Positions 49,821 through 61,146 of a stretch of DNA of 64,000 nucleotides are shown here, one piece after another (the first letter of the stretch is position 1; every line of letters begins with the position of its first letter). Both the position numbers and the translations under genes were made by a program. The stretch is from Mucor racemosus (taxonomy: Eukaryota > Mucoromycota > Mucoromycetes > Mucorales > Mucoraceae). The notes under the pieces are model-generated. The model saw only the letters and a program-made list of their open reading frames with translations. It made no database searches and had not been told where the DNA came from. Location of the stretch: contig JAPEHQ010000007.1 in NCBI GenBank assembly GCA_027405735.1, positions 124,001 to 188,000 of the forward strand, in the 5' to 3' direction.

Positions 49821-50545
49821 GCAGTGGAATTACATACTAAAAACGCTTGATAAAAATAAAACAACCTAAATTTCAAGTGTCGCTCATAAAATATGATGCC
49901 ACTTGAAATGTGAACAACGATAATAAACAAACGCTTCAATTGAACACAATAACAAACGCATGCTAAAAATATGAAATACCCTTTTTGAACCATACATGTC
50001 GTGTAGATGATAGCACCCTTGATCACAGCGCAATCAATTACACAAATGACATATATATCAAAACAGGATTCTATCCAAATCAATAATGATAATAAACAAA
50101 GATATCAATTTAGTCAACTACTCATCTATATCGTAGTTGCACTATCAATATAAATAAGATTCAAGCATATAAAAACTACCCCTTAAAAATCAAGGTTACA
50201 TAAAATAGATATAACAGAAATAAACAAAACAACCATTTCCCAAAAGGTCGATATTGTCACACTTGACATACAATCCCTTATGGTCAATGCTCTATACAAT
50301 TTACCCCTTAAAATATCAAATCAATAACAATGTACTCAAAACTGGAAGATTACTAAATATACATCCATTCAAGTCTGATGGTATCCAAGCTCTCCAAATC
50401 ACTATAAATACCCTCATACTTTTCAATTATTTTAACTCTTCAGAAATCTTTTGTAATAAAAACTTTAGCTGATTATAATTGTATTTCTACTGCTTTTATT
50501 TTTATATTTTTTTTATTTTAGTAAATAACATCGTAATTTACTGCA
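49821..50545. mobile_element. E3 insertion (725 bp, 6 bp target duplication)
   Basis: It interrupts R1 copy B between CTTGCT (49815-49820) and CTTGCT (50546-50551). Copy C at 53382-53400 has one CTTGCT and no insertion. Ends are inverted: GCAGTGGAATTAC at the left and, read inward from the right, GCAGTAAATTAC. The GCAGTRRAAT-like ends and 6 bp duplication are shared with E2, but the interior is different. Two short open stretches inside (minus 49802-50083, plus 50254-50472) match nothing I know. It is probably a non-autonomous DNA transposon. Confidence 0.72.
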
Positions 50546-51197
50546 CTTGCTACGCTCAGTTACAGCGTCGTTCTACGAACTTGCTTTTTCAATTTTTTAA
50601 TGAATGTATGATATGATAGTAGATGGTTTTTCTGGTAACAAAAATGTATGTTTCTATGATATATAACAGATATTGCCTATTTTGTTTATTAGTTTACGGT
50701 TTATGCGCTGTGATGCTGCTTTTACATTGGCTGAAATGAGCAAGTTAACAGGGCTTTAATTGTGCTAAATAATGTAAAGCCTTGAAAACCCTTTTCTACG
50801 TGTGTTGTTTCTCTCTTTTAGTTTTCATATTCCAAGGATATAATTCACGGTTTGATAAGGCATATCAGGCTAATAACGCTGGTATTATTTTCTTTTATCT
50901 GAATGCGTATGATAACAAAAGAGACTAATGTTTTTACTATAATAGGTATCGGCCTATATTAGAGACTGGTATTTTTATTTAACTGCATTTTAAGATCAAA
51001 TATCATATCATTATTTACTACTGTATTGTTGGATGTATTTCTTAATAATTACCAGATCAAATCGAAGGCAATGATATTTATATCTACTCAATGAAAAGCT
51101 AGAAATGGCTACAAACCCACGAAATGTTCCAGAAAAGTGATCAAATTTCAAATGATTTAGAAACACACAAAAAGTATAATCTAATGTATTGTCTAAC

Positions 51198-51267
51198 TAG
51201 CATTGGTTTCGAGCCGGGTTTTACCAACCAAATTTACTAGTATAAGCTGGGCGCGACAGCATCGCTA
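51198..51267 (-). mobile_element. 70 bp hAT-like palindromic MITE, copy 3
   Basis: Exactly 70 bp, in reverse orientation to copies 1 and 2: TAGCATTGGTTTCGAGCCGG ... GCGCGACAGCATCGCTA, with the core AAATTTACTAGTATAAGC. Flanking octamers are TGTCTAAC (51190-51197) and TGCCTAAC (51268-51275). R1 copy A at about 3683-3697 reads TCTTGCCTAATAACC without the element, giving the empty site. Confidence 0.85.
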
Positions 51268-51980
51268 TGCCTAACAAACATAACATTGATCGTAGCTATG
51301 ATTGAAAACAAATCTTTTTACAACAGCTGACAATCGTAAACTAAAATAGTAAGTTTAAAGAAGGCTAATTTGTTTAAATTTTATGTGTGACAAAGTAACA
51401 TATACAATCTTAGATTTGGCTTGCATATAAATTTAAGCAGTAAGTGTTATTTAAGTTTATGCTCGAGCAAAAACCATTGCTGCTGTGAACATTATAGTAT
51501 AAGCATATTTACAAATGATGATAGTTGTAAAAAATACTGTATATTGGCTCTTGCATGTACTGCTCTACATCAACAACGTATTAAATTGTATTATTGTCTA
51601 TAATCTATATTAATAAAAGCACATGTAATTTAAAAACACATTATTCCAGTTAAAACTGCAAAGGAATTTTGAGAACGGCACGATGCTCATCCTGTACAAA
51701 CCAATTTGTGCTCATACGAACAGCTCATTATGCTCATAGTCAGATTTTATTATTATGCACAAATAGGGATAATGATATGCTTATGGGCAATTCTACTATT
51801 ATGCACACATGGGATTAATGTCATGCACACGGACAGAATCTATGATTCTGCACATACAGGCTTTTCGTTATGCTCGTGTGCAGTTTCTTTTGTTGTACCC
51901 ATGTGCATCTTGTTATCTTTTTAGTCATATTCAGTGGGGACAACGAAGTCACCTCGTGTAGCATAGGTCGGCCGTAGTGA

Positions 51981-52632
51981 ATTTATGGAATTTGAATGCA
52001 AATATCGAGGAAGCATTTGTAAGTACTTAAGTTGGTTCTGCTGGTAAAACATTGAATAAATTGGCTTGCGACAAAGAAGGTAAAAAGGTGGCAATAGATT
52101 CTGAAGTGAACTAAGCTAGATTCCCATCATAAAATACCTAAATTAAATGTCATCTCATTTGAAACCATGCTATCAAAGATAAGACTATATAGTAAATAGA
52201 CAATTGCATAAAGATAGCAAGGGTTTAATATTCAAATAAGAGATGCTAAAATACTAAAGTAATGTGGGATATCCTAAATAAAAGATACAAAAAGTACATG
52301 CTTATCAAGTAGAACAAGTAAGGGCTGTTCTGAAAGCATGATTGACAAACTATATTTAAAACACCGTTCTTGATCCACCAAATCAATAACCAAACAACCC
52401 AACGTTTATACTCAAAATTAATGGAATCGTTGACAATTGCAATGCAATTGCAAGATAGTAAATAATCACCAAATAATATAAATAGAGACGTAGAATAACC
52501 ATTTTATTGCACATTATCCATATTTTAATAAAGAAGGATTTTAACAGTATTCTTTATCGCTTTTTACACCCATATTTTACTGCAGATTCCAGTGATGGCC
52601 ATGTTTATGTTTATGTTTATGATATTGGAGAG
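51981..52632 (+). pseudogene. Dynein intermediate chain fragment, copy C, split by E2
   Basis: The first half is 51981-52101 and the second 52590-52632. The shared TAA stop is present, followed by KTLNKLACDKEGKKVAI, then SSDGHVYVYVYDIGE, where a TTTATG repeat has expanded (VYVYVY). It ends GAG|GTAAGA. With E2 and one duplication copy removed the frame is continuous across AGATTCCAGTGATGG, confirming E2 as a clean insertion. Confidence 0.72.
52102..52583 (+). mobile_element. E2 insertion, copy 2 (482 bp, 6 bp target duplication)
   Basis: It sits in the dynein fragment of R1 copy C, flanked by AGATTC (52096-52101 and 52584-52589). Copies A and B read through (AATAGGTTCCAGTGATGG). The left end is TGAAGTGAACTAAGCTAG; the right end read inward is GCAGTAAAATATGGGTG. 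Both match E2 copy 1 at 5405-6080, in the opposite orientation. No coding sequence. Confidence 0.8.
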
Positions 52633-53694
52633 GTAAGATTAAAACTCAATGTAAATCACCTCTAGCGCAATAACTATAAAGTAAGGCTATATTATCATCA
52701 AATAAACTACCACACAATATTAACATGTATAAAGATTTACAGTAATAAGCTTGAATCAAGTGGGTACATCATCGTAAAGTCTTAAAAAAGTTCTCAAGTA
52801 TTATAAAATCTCTTATTTTTAAGACTTACAAGGCTTATAAGCGGAATATTAATTTAGAAAATTATTTTTGTCCAGATCATCAATTTTGACATTTTTTAAT
52901 TTTTTTTTTTTTGGTTTTGCAAATCTAGAGTTAATTATACTACCAAATATAAAAACAAAAAATATACACATATGCAGAATTTAGCGCTCTATTTGCTCAA
53001 TAAAAAATACTAAACATTTTTATTGCAAAATATAACATGAAAATCCTTTAATCAAAAAACTGTTTTTGGGCCAAAAATGCCAAGTTTCATTACTTAACAT
53101 TTTATATTAAGCTTTTATAAAATGTGTATTAGTCATGGCTACAATTTTCTCTCACAATGTAGTATATTTAAACGTTGATTTTGGTATCAAAATTTGATTT
53201 TTCTGTTTTTTGATCTAAATCATGAGTGTTGGTACGGATAAAATGAGCCCTGAAAATGTCCGCTACAAAAACTGAATTTTCAGACTGTATGTACTTAAAT
53301 ATAAGAAAAGTTAAAAAAAAATAAACGCTTTTTTATTTAAAACTTAGATATACCATAGTATAAGAGACTTAGCAATTCAATCTTGCTACGCTCAATTACG
53401 GCGTTGGTCTATGGGCTTTCTTTTGCAATTTTTTAATGAATGTATGATATGACAGACGGTTTTTCTGGTAGAAAAATGTATATTTTATGATAATATATAG
53501 TAAGTTTAAAAATGGTTAATTTGTTTAAATTTTATGTGTGATAAAGTAACATATACAATCTTAAATTTGGCTTGCATATAAATTTAAGCAGTAAGTGTTA
53601 TTTAAGTTTATGCTCGAGCAAAAACCATTGTTGCTGTAAACATTATAGCTATAATAAACATATTTACAAATGATAAATATAGATATGAATAGGT

Positions 53695-54085
53695 ACGCCT
53701 AGCGTTGATCCATAGAATTGCATTAGGCTCAGGCTCCCAGAGTTGCTGTAGAAATGGAGAAATTAAAACGGGCAGTTGTTTAAACCATTTTGTATGATAT
53801 GGATTAATTTATTATTTTCAACAGTTTTTATAAAATCAAATAATAGTTTGAAATTGAATTCTAACGTTGTATTTAATGCATAGTAAATTTACGAATAACA
53901 TATCTTAATTTCATTATCTAATAATAGCTGCTTTTGAAAGAGTATAGCACAAGTTTCAAGAAAAAATAATCTCTTTTCCTCTGCTTAAAAAATGAGCAAC
54001 TGGAAAAATGCTTGAATATTGATTCTGATGGGCTGAAGGTTTTAAAATATATATTACGGCTGTAACAGTATCCATCACCAATTTT
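53695..54085 (+). repeat. Dispersed repeat R2, copy 3 (3' part only)
   Basis: It aligns with 8655-9110 of R2 copy 1: GTTGATCCATAGAATTGC, CAGAGTTGCTGTAGAAATG, AATAACATATCTTAATTTCA and CAACTGGAAAAATGCTTG are shared landmarks. It lacks the 70 bp element found in copy 1, providing the empty site. Confidence 0.75.
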
Positions 54086-55223
54086 ATAGTACTGTATTCC
54101 ATTGATTTGCTGGTTAAATTGTAGGAATAAAATGCTCACTTTTTGAGTAGGATTTGTGGCCTAAAAGCTAAAAGACTAATTCAAATTAAAAATATTTAGT
54201 CTTAGGTCAGCCAAATCCAGCATATATGGCAGTGTCCGTTACCAAAATTAATGAGTAAACACCCTCTTAATGTGTAATCAAAGTTATAGTTCAATATGCT
54301 CTAATTATATCTTTAGTATCAAATCTTGATTTTAAAAATATCTCACTGCTCTCAAAAATTGATAGATATACTTTATATATATTAGTGATTAAAAACAAGT
54401 ACTTTAACGTTTCTTAACGTTACGCAACGTGTCGAAGGCAAATTTTGGGTAAAATTGCTGTAGCGTTCAGAGGTTACTATCTAATAGCATTAATTTCATA
54501 GATTTACTATTGTTGTTTCATAAAAATTGGTTAAATTTTGCTCTTCAGAATTACTTTTGTATATTAAGAAAACCACGTTAATGTAATTATGCTATGCAAT
54601 TTGAAAAAACAATACTTAGTAAGATCAGGCAGTTTATTAGTTTCTCCAACTACTATATGCTAAAGAGACCATCAGTATATTTATCGCATTAATGTTTAGC
54701 ATTACTATCAAAGCAAATCATCTATAAATAAGCGTATGACATTTAACATTTGATTGTAATTCAAATGCATCATGAAGTCTCATATAAATAAGTATTTGAA
54801 ATTTTTGTATCACAGTGAAATAATGGGTCATTTAAAGTTCAATGCATGGTTAGACGCCAATACATACAAAATATCTGAGAAGACTCATTTCAAACAATTG
54901 AGGCTTGTTGTATCAATTACGAAATAAGGAGAATACGGACCGTATACCTTTTCTAACAGTGTCATACGTTTATATATATATAAATGTTACACATTTTCTT
55001 CATCACCAGTTTGTGGGCGCAGCAACGGTTGCTATATGTACGTCAAATTAAATTTACTAGTTTGTAGTACCATTGCGTGACGGAACGATGGGTGCTTACT
55101 GCTCTTTTCCTAGTAAATATATGTCAATTGATATTCAGGAAGCAAAATTGTGAAGGCTGTGTAATCCAGATATTCAACATTGGCAAAGAAATATAATCGA
55201 ACAAGCGGTTTATACCGAATCCC

Positions 55224-55254
<31 letters not shown>

Positions 55255-56319
55255 CTCAATCAAACATCCCAATATTACAGTTTACTGTTTTTCATGATCT
55301 CCATGCTACAGCAGGATGTATTCATATTTGTATTCAATATACAAGAATCCACAAAATTAGGAGATCATCTGTATAGCCAAAAAAGCAACGAGTGATCTAT
55401 CTGGTTCGATTTGTCTTTCAAATAAGCAATTATTTCTATAATCTTTATCTATTGTAGCTTTTGTGGATTTTGAGAGTAATTCGTGGAGAGAAATTAGAAT
55501 GACGGTTACAGTGCATGATTGAAGAAGACAGCAAAACAGAAAATGCAACGGGATTTAAGAAAGAAGCAACTTGATTTCACTAATGCATTCATTTAATCTT
55601 ACGCGAAAGAATTCCTTGGATGAAGTTTGGACACCTAAAACATGTAGCGAATCCTATTGATTGATCATTGCAGCGAATGCTTTTAAAAATGACTCATATT
55701 TATGCACAAAAAGGAGAATTGCATTGTGTATTTATGAGGCATTAACGGAAAAAACTAAAAATGCTCTTCAGTATGTCTGGTACCTGGAATCATAAAATGT
55801 CATTTCAGATTGCAATCATGCTAGCAACAAAAATAGAAACATCTTCATATCAAGTATCGTTCTGAACACGAAAAAATGCCACTGCGGCATTTGTTGTAAT
55901 GTATAATAATACCATTATGGATTTGGGGTTTCTTCGAAAATAAACAATCCATTAAATCTGTTGTGATAAATTTACAAAAATTTATATTTTATCGACAATC
56001 AATAAAGAAAAGGACCGAAGGCTTGGCTCTTTAAAAGCAACCATGTTGTACACAAAATCAGTTTTCGTTGCACAAGAATAAGAGAGAGGGTAAAGTATTT
56101 CAGTTTATAAATCGATACATTTGAACAGGTTTTTAAAATAATGGGAATACAATGCACATATGTACGGTTTGATGTAACATTAACGTCGGTTTGATCTCAA
56201 GTGTAGACAGGGATAGCATGATACATGCACTTTTTTAAAATGTACAATGTAAGGTAGCGTTACGCCATAACTATACCAAATGTAGAAAATCTGGTACTTT
56301 TTAAATTGAACATCTGGTT
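54086..56319. other. Intergenic, no gene recognised
   Basis: 2.2 kb of AT-rich DNA before island 3. It includes a run of about 28 A at 55209-55250, which creates a false poly-Lys frame. No family match or coding signal. Confidence 0.5.
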
Positions 56320-56384
56320 CCCGAGTATCTTTTCTCTCTCTTTCTCTTTCTCTTCTTTTATATTATTGTTATAACTTTTTATCC
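56320..56384 (+). promoter_or_regulatory. Pyrimidine-rich leader of the 514-residue protein gene
   Basis: TTTTCTCTCTCTTTCTCTTTCTCTTC at about 56330-56357 (broken into shorter CT runs), then an AT stretch, ends at ATCCATGG. The layout is the same as upstream of the PPR gene at 13430-13504. A promoter/leader role is inferred. Confidence 0.4.
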
Positions 56385-58167
56385 ATGGTTGAGAGAATTA
56401 ATTTAACAGATTCCTGGCAAAATGAACTTGAGCGTATGAGTTTACATGACACTTTATCTCGAGAAGTATGCGCGCAGTATTTTCTATCAATGCCTAATTT
56501 ACTAATATATATAAAATAGTCCTCTCAGAATGATCATCATAGCTTTCAACATCGACTAGTAGATCAACGCGATGATAAAAAAGATGCCTTATACCCAAAT
56601 TATGACTCACCAGTGACACTTCGATATCGAGATTCTGTCTGTTCAAATGCATCTTCTTCATTATCAAGAAACTCAACTATATCTTCAACAGAAACTAGTT
56701 ATTTTAGCGCAATAGGTTCCCCACCTGTAACAAATGCACATTCACCACCTTTAAGACTAGCCACTACCTGGAATAGCGAACATCCGCATGCATCTATACC
56801 AAAGCCTTTATCAATCGCTACTTCAAGGCTTGAAACACCAAATAGTTTATCTCCAATCAATTTACAGTTTTCCCCACAAAATACAACATCTCCCATTTAT
56901 TCATATCAACAAAAGCGACATACTTTAACGAGATATTCATCTGTAATTGATCCAAATGGATGTTTTGTTCCAAGCAAGCCATTACCATTTATACAAAAAA
57001 ATGATATTACAAAACATCATTATGTTATTCCTACATTTGCAATGGTAAATACTCATTACATTGATTTGCACAGTATATTTATGCGTTTTTAATAATTTAG
57101 GCAGGCCAAAGTCAAGCAGAAATCATGAAACTATTGTTCAACCACAATGATAACCAACCTTTTGCAGTAAATAATTTAAAATATACACGAGTTTAACCCT
57201 AATCCTAACTCCATTTTTTTTTTATTAATAGCCAAAAGAAGAATACGAAAGAACTATACCATGGCATATTGATCGTAATTCTTCTTTAATAACATTATCC
57301 CAATATACCAGTTTAGGTCAAGATAATCCTGTTTCTCGAAATTACCTTTTAGGATTAGGCCAAAGATTGGGCATCACAACCATCCTCGTCATTGTTTCTA
57401 TTGAAGTCATGTGCGTATATATTAAAATCAAAATAGCTCAATACACTTGACTGACATTTTAATGTATAAATAGTGGCACCGTATATCCCTTATTGAATAA
57501 CTTGTTAAAAGCAATGGAAATCAATACAAATCCAAGCAATTTAGTTCAAGCAGACCAGCCTTCCTGGTGGAGCCGTGTCGTGCTTGTAATCAATCAACAG
57601 CATGGCGTTAGCGATCAAACAGCATATGCCCAACGTAAAGCTGTATTGGTAGATGAAATGCCTCGAATTCAAGAAAGATATAGACTATCTCAACCTTTAT
57701 CAACACTTTTCCTAAGCACTCAAGTGCATGATCAAGTCAAAAATACAGAAGAAGGAGTCAATTACAAGCTCTGTTGCCAAAGAATCTTATGGCAAATGAT
57801 GGAAAAGCATATGCTCACTGGTCGATGGTGTAGTGAGTTACTTACCCTTCAAAACAGACTTGATAGTAACAGTAGCAACAGCAATACTAGTTTACTAAAC
57901 GTCTTGAATGAAGATGATGAAAGTAGCTCTAGTAGTGATGAAGCTATATTTCAAACAGTTATTGATTATGTTGATGGCAAAATTAGAAAACCAGAGAAAA
58001 GGAAGAAGAAGAAGACAATGCAACTAAAATCTCACAACAACGGAGAAACAAAGGCATTGTCTTCACTACAGAGACGATCTACAAGACGCCAAACCCAAAA
58101 ACTTCATTGCCATGATGGTGATGATGGTACAGCACTTCCTTTACCCATTAGACATCATCTAAGTTAA
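56385..58167 (+). CDS. Unrecognised protein, 514 aa, with one hydrophobic segment
   Basis: Five exons, 56385-56465, 56520-57044, 57101-57166, 57232-57410 and 57474-58167; introns of 54, 56, 65, 63 and none shorter; 1,545 nt in frame. The start MVERINLTDSWQNELERMSL follows a CT-rich leader. Residues 30-200 are Ser/Thr/Pro-rich and look disordered. A more ordered part follows: AEIMKLLFNHNDNQPFA (exon 3), EEYERTIPWHIDRNSSLITL, then a hydrophobic stretch at about 270-292 (LGITTILVIVSIEVIGTVYPLL) that could be a membrane helix or a buried helix. Beyond it, DQPSWWSRVVLVINQQHGVS and CCQRILWQMMEKHMLTGRWC appear helical. The end is Ser/Asp-rich then strongly basic (KPEKRKKKKT, RRSTRRQTQK), perhaps a nuclear signal. 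I do not recognise the family. Consistent splicing and five in-frame joins support a real gene. It converges on CAT2, 469 bp apart. Confidence 0.7.
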
Positions 58168-58636
58168 GTTTATCGGATAGATACCATGCACACTTGTTTT
58201 TATAGCTTATTTTATTACATTTTTAATCACTATCAATTATTACCATACAATTATATACCTTTATTTATTACCACCCATTCCCTCCCCTTCCCTTAAACAT
58301 TTGAATCCTTATTATAATACATAAATTTTTACAGATCTGTGTATTTTAGAATGATAAATCATCAGATATCTTTTCTCTTAGTTCATGTGTTGCTTAGCAG
58401 ATCAACAAATATATGTGTATCACTATTACGAAATTGAAATAATAGTATATTTGTGCTAGTTTAATATATGTGTCCTGTATTTTTTTTTTTTTTTTTTTTG
58501 AACATTTCTTCCTGAAACAAAAAATATTGCTATCATGTGCTACAACCACTATGCTACATTTATTACATTATAACTATGTTCTGTAATACTCCAAACTTTT
58601 TGTTTATACATATCAATCATTGCATGAAAAAAAGTT
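58168..58636. other. Convergent 3' region
   Basis: The space between the 514-residue gene and CAT2 stops. It contains a run of about 19 T (58480-58499), with AATAAA-like signals on both strands. No gene. Confidence 0.6.
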
Positions 58637-60940
58637 TTATTTTTGAACAAGATATCTTTCAGCAACATCTCCAAATTCATCCAAAACACCACGAATAGTC
58701 TTTCTAAAAGCAACAGAATCTGTATCTTTATAATGCTTCCAAGACGTAACACTCATACGCACTCGTTCTTTACCAATAGCGTAATTAATACCATAACCTT
58801 CAGGAACAACAGCACCAAATCCTCCCCAAGCCAAATCACCAGGAGATGTATTTGAAGTAGATAATTTCCAGTACTGAGAACCCCAGTACGAAGGATCTTG
58901 GAAGATGGCAGCTTCATCAGAAGCAGCTTCTTCTGATGTCATTTGACAACGTAAGCCCAGAAGATGACGATCGACGCCATGGCCGTTACTAGCTGCCTTC
59001 ATGTATTCTGAATGACCAGTAATGGCTTTATTAAAGAGATCCAACTTCTCAGTCATCTGCACCAAGGTTTAATTAGATTGATTTGAATATGAAGCTTACA
59101 TAAACCTTACCTTGATATCCTTGTCTTGCCATGCTTTGGTAAATGCAATAGTTTCTGTAGAACAGGTACGAACAGTTTCAGTGCGACCAGCAATAAACTT
59201 ACGAGTGGAAGCAGATTCATAGGTAGGACAATGAGTACCATAATGTTTAAAATAAGCGAGTTGATAAACCATTTGAAGCCAACCATCAGGGCTGACCTTG
59301 GCTTGTTTCATCAAATTAGATCCATATTCAGGATAATGAAGCAAGACACTGTCTAAATCATCGATAAGAGTAGAAGCATTTTGCTCAGCAGTGCGAATTG
59401 CATCTCCCAATTTGCTGGATACTTGCCATGTAAGAAGAGTAGGCTTTTGTAAATTAGTAACGGCGGCATCAGACATTGTGTCTTCAATTGGTTCTCTACA
59501 GAGTAAGTAAATGTGTCAAAATATTGTGCAGATCTTTTGGAAGTTTGTATTAAATTACTTTGCTAAAACATCATCTACGATTCTAGAAGGAATTACAGCA
59601 TCTGCAGGTGAATGCTGTATCAAAGATGATCAATTTAATCAACCGTACTCATGATCTATCAAATCATATATGCACTTACCTCGCCATTAATACCAGCACG
59701 ACCATTATTCTCTACAATAAACTGCAATGCTTTATCAAACCATCTATTTTTACCATTGCGACCATGGAAAATATTACGGTGAGATAAATCAAGATCTAAT
59801 GGAGAGCTATAATCATCCAAGCAGAAAACAAAAATAGAATCGTCAATATTTTTAAGAGATTTAGCATTAGGAGGTTGCGTCTCCATCTCTTCACGAATCT
59901 ATCAAAATAATTCCAAATGTCAAAATCAATTACATCAAAACATGAATTGAAACTTACGGGACCCCATGTATCACGATGCTCAGTAGTTAATAAACCAACA
60001 GGAGCTTGACGATGTTCAAAAGGTGTTTTTTCTACTTGATCTACAACATTTCGAAGTTGGCTATATACGACATATCATTAGCAATGTTTGCATGTAAACG
60101 CAACAACGAAAACTCACTCCTCCAATGTCTTTACAGGAACAGTTTCTCCATTAGGACCAATTACTTGAACAGAAAAGATTTGATCTTTATAAATAACATT
60201 AATATGTTTATTCAAACAAGGCCATTGAGTAACAACTTTATCAGCTCCTGAAGCAGCAATACGGCTTGTACCAAACATATTTTTGAGTTGATGCATACAC
60301 AATGGACCTGATCGAGAAACATCAGGAGGAATTTGTTCACTAATACACCTATATGTTAGTGCCAATATTAAAATAGTTTACAATACACTTTACTTGTTGA
60401 CACGGTTAGAATAATCAATCAATCCTGCAATCATACCAGCCGATCGCTTTAATTGAAAATCAGTTACTTTTCCATCTTGAGCCCCTTGCCCTAACCCAGT
60501 AACAGGATCACGGAATTGATTCCACCAATTGACATTAATCAACGTAGGAATACGATATTCCAAATACCCTTTTTGTAACCAAAGTTGATCCAACCAATTT
60601 AAACCTTTTGCTGTTTCTTGATCATCCAATGCATGCAAACGGGATTGCAAATTTTGTGCTAAACCATTAGGTTTAAAAAAGTTGTCGACTTTTTTACTTA
60701 CATTTGCATGCTCAGATGTGGAAAGTAAGGGCAATAAACTACGTTTATAACGTGCTGCGGTCAAATCGAGTTCAGGAATAGGTAGACGAGGTAATTTAGA
60801 TTGATTTGAAAAGGTAGGTGGAGCTGTTGTGGTATACCAACGACGAGCAACACTATCTAATCTATTAGGAAATACTGCGATATTTCTGTATATTCATATA
60901 AATACCCTGATTTACGTAAAATATTCAATCGACTAGACAT
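58637..60940 (-). CDS. CAT2: Carnitine O-acetyltransferase, mitochondrial form, 639 aa
   Basis: Eight exons on the minus strand: 60916-60940, 60394-60874, 60118-60348, 59958-60060, 59680-59898, 59559-59614, 59111-59495 and 58637-59056; introns 41, 45, 57, 59, 65, 63 and 54 bp; 1,920 nt. It moves acetyl groups between CoA and carnitine so they can cross organelle membranes. A 25 nt first exon joins to give an Arg-rich, acid-poor N-terminus (MSSRLNILLFPNRLDSVARR), a good mitochondrial presequence. Then come LPRLPIPELDLTAARYKRSL, WWNQFRDPVTG, FGTSRI (about 194-199), the catalytic His354 in GEHSPADA (restored across an intron), GIDRHLLGL-like GVDRHLLGL and the STS motif at 566-568 (KLSTSNTSPGD). 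The C-terminus YLVQK is not a peroxisomal PTS1, unlike yeast Cat2. Size and motifs are complete for the family. The ATG lies 207 bp downstream of the C2 gene's stop. Confidence 0.96.
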
Positions 60941-61146
60941 GTTTATTTAATAGTAGTAAAGAAAGAGAAAAAAGAAAGCTAGAAAAAGGGGTGAGAAAAT
61001 CGCTTATATTCATGTTTGAAGTTTTCCATGTGATTATTATAAAGAACTCATCTCCCACCCATTAAACCGAACCGTCACTGCAAAACAAGTACACAAGTTA
61101 CACATTGCATAAATACAATGAAGAAGAAGGTTTGCTATTCGATTAA

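Larger units (their letters stand above)
48731..51976 (+). repeat. Dispersed repeat R1, copy B
   Basis: Same order of blocks as R1 copy A: dynein fragment (48873-49066), AT-rich block, GTTTTTCTGGTA block near 50627, and the TGTGC-rich 3' part ending GGTCGGCCGTAGTGA near 51980. It carries E3 (49821-50545) and the 70 bp hAT-like element (51198-51267) but lacks LTR-A and LTR-C. Copy C follows directly, head to tail. Confidence 0.82.
51977..53677 (+). repeat. Dispersed repeat R1, copy C (5'-truncated, internally deleted)
   Basis: It follows copy B directly. It begins inside the dynein fragment, carries E2 (52102-52583), then the AT-rich block (52633-53380). It then jumps from the GAAAAATGTAT block near 53480 straight to AGTAAGTTTAAAAATGG, deleting sequence present in copies A and B. 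It ends near ATTTACAAATGATAAATA. Confidence 0.8.

Noticed and set aside
55180..55395. Open stretch with poly-Lys
   Set aside because: It is caused by a run of about 28 A; there is no supporting motif.
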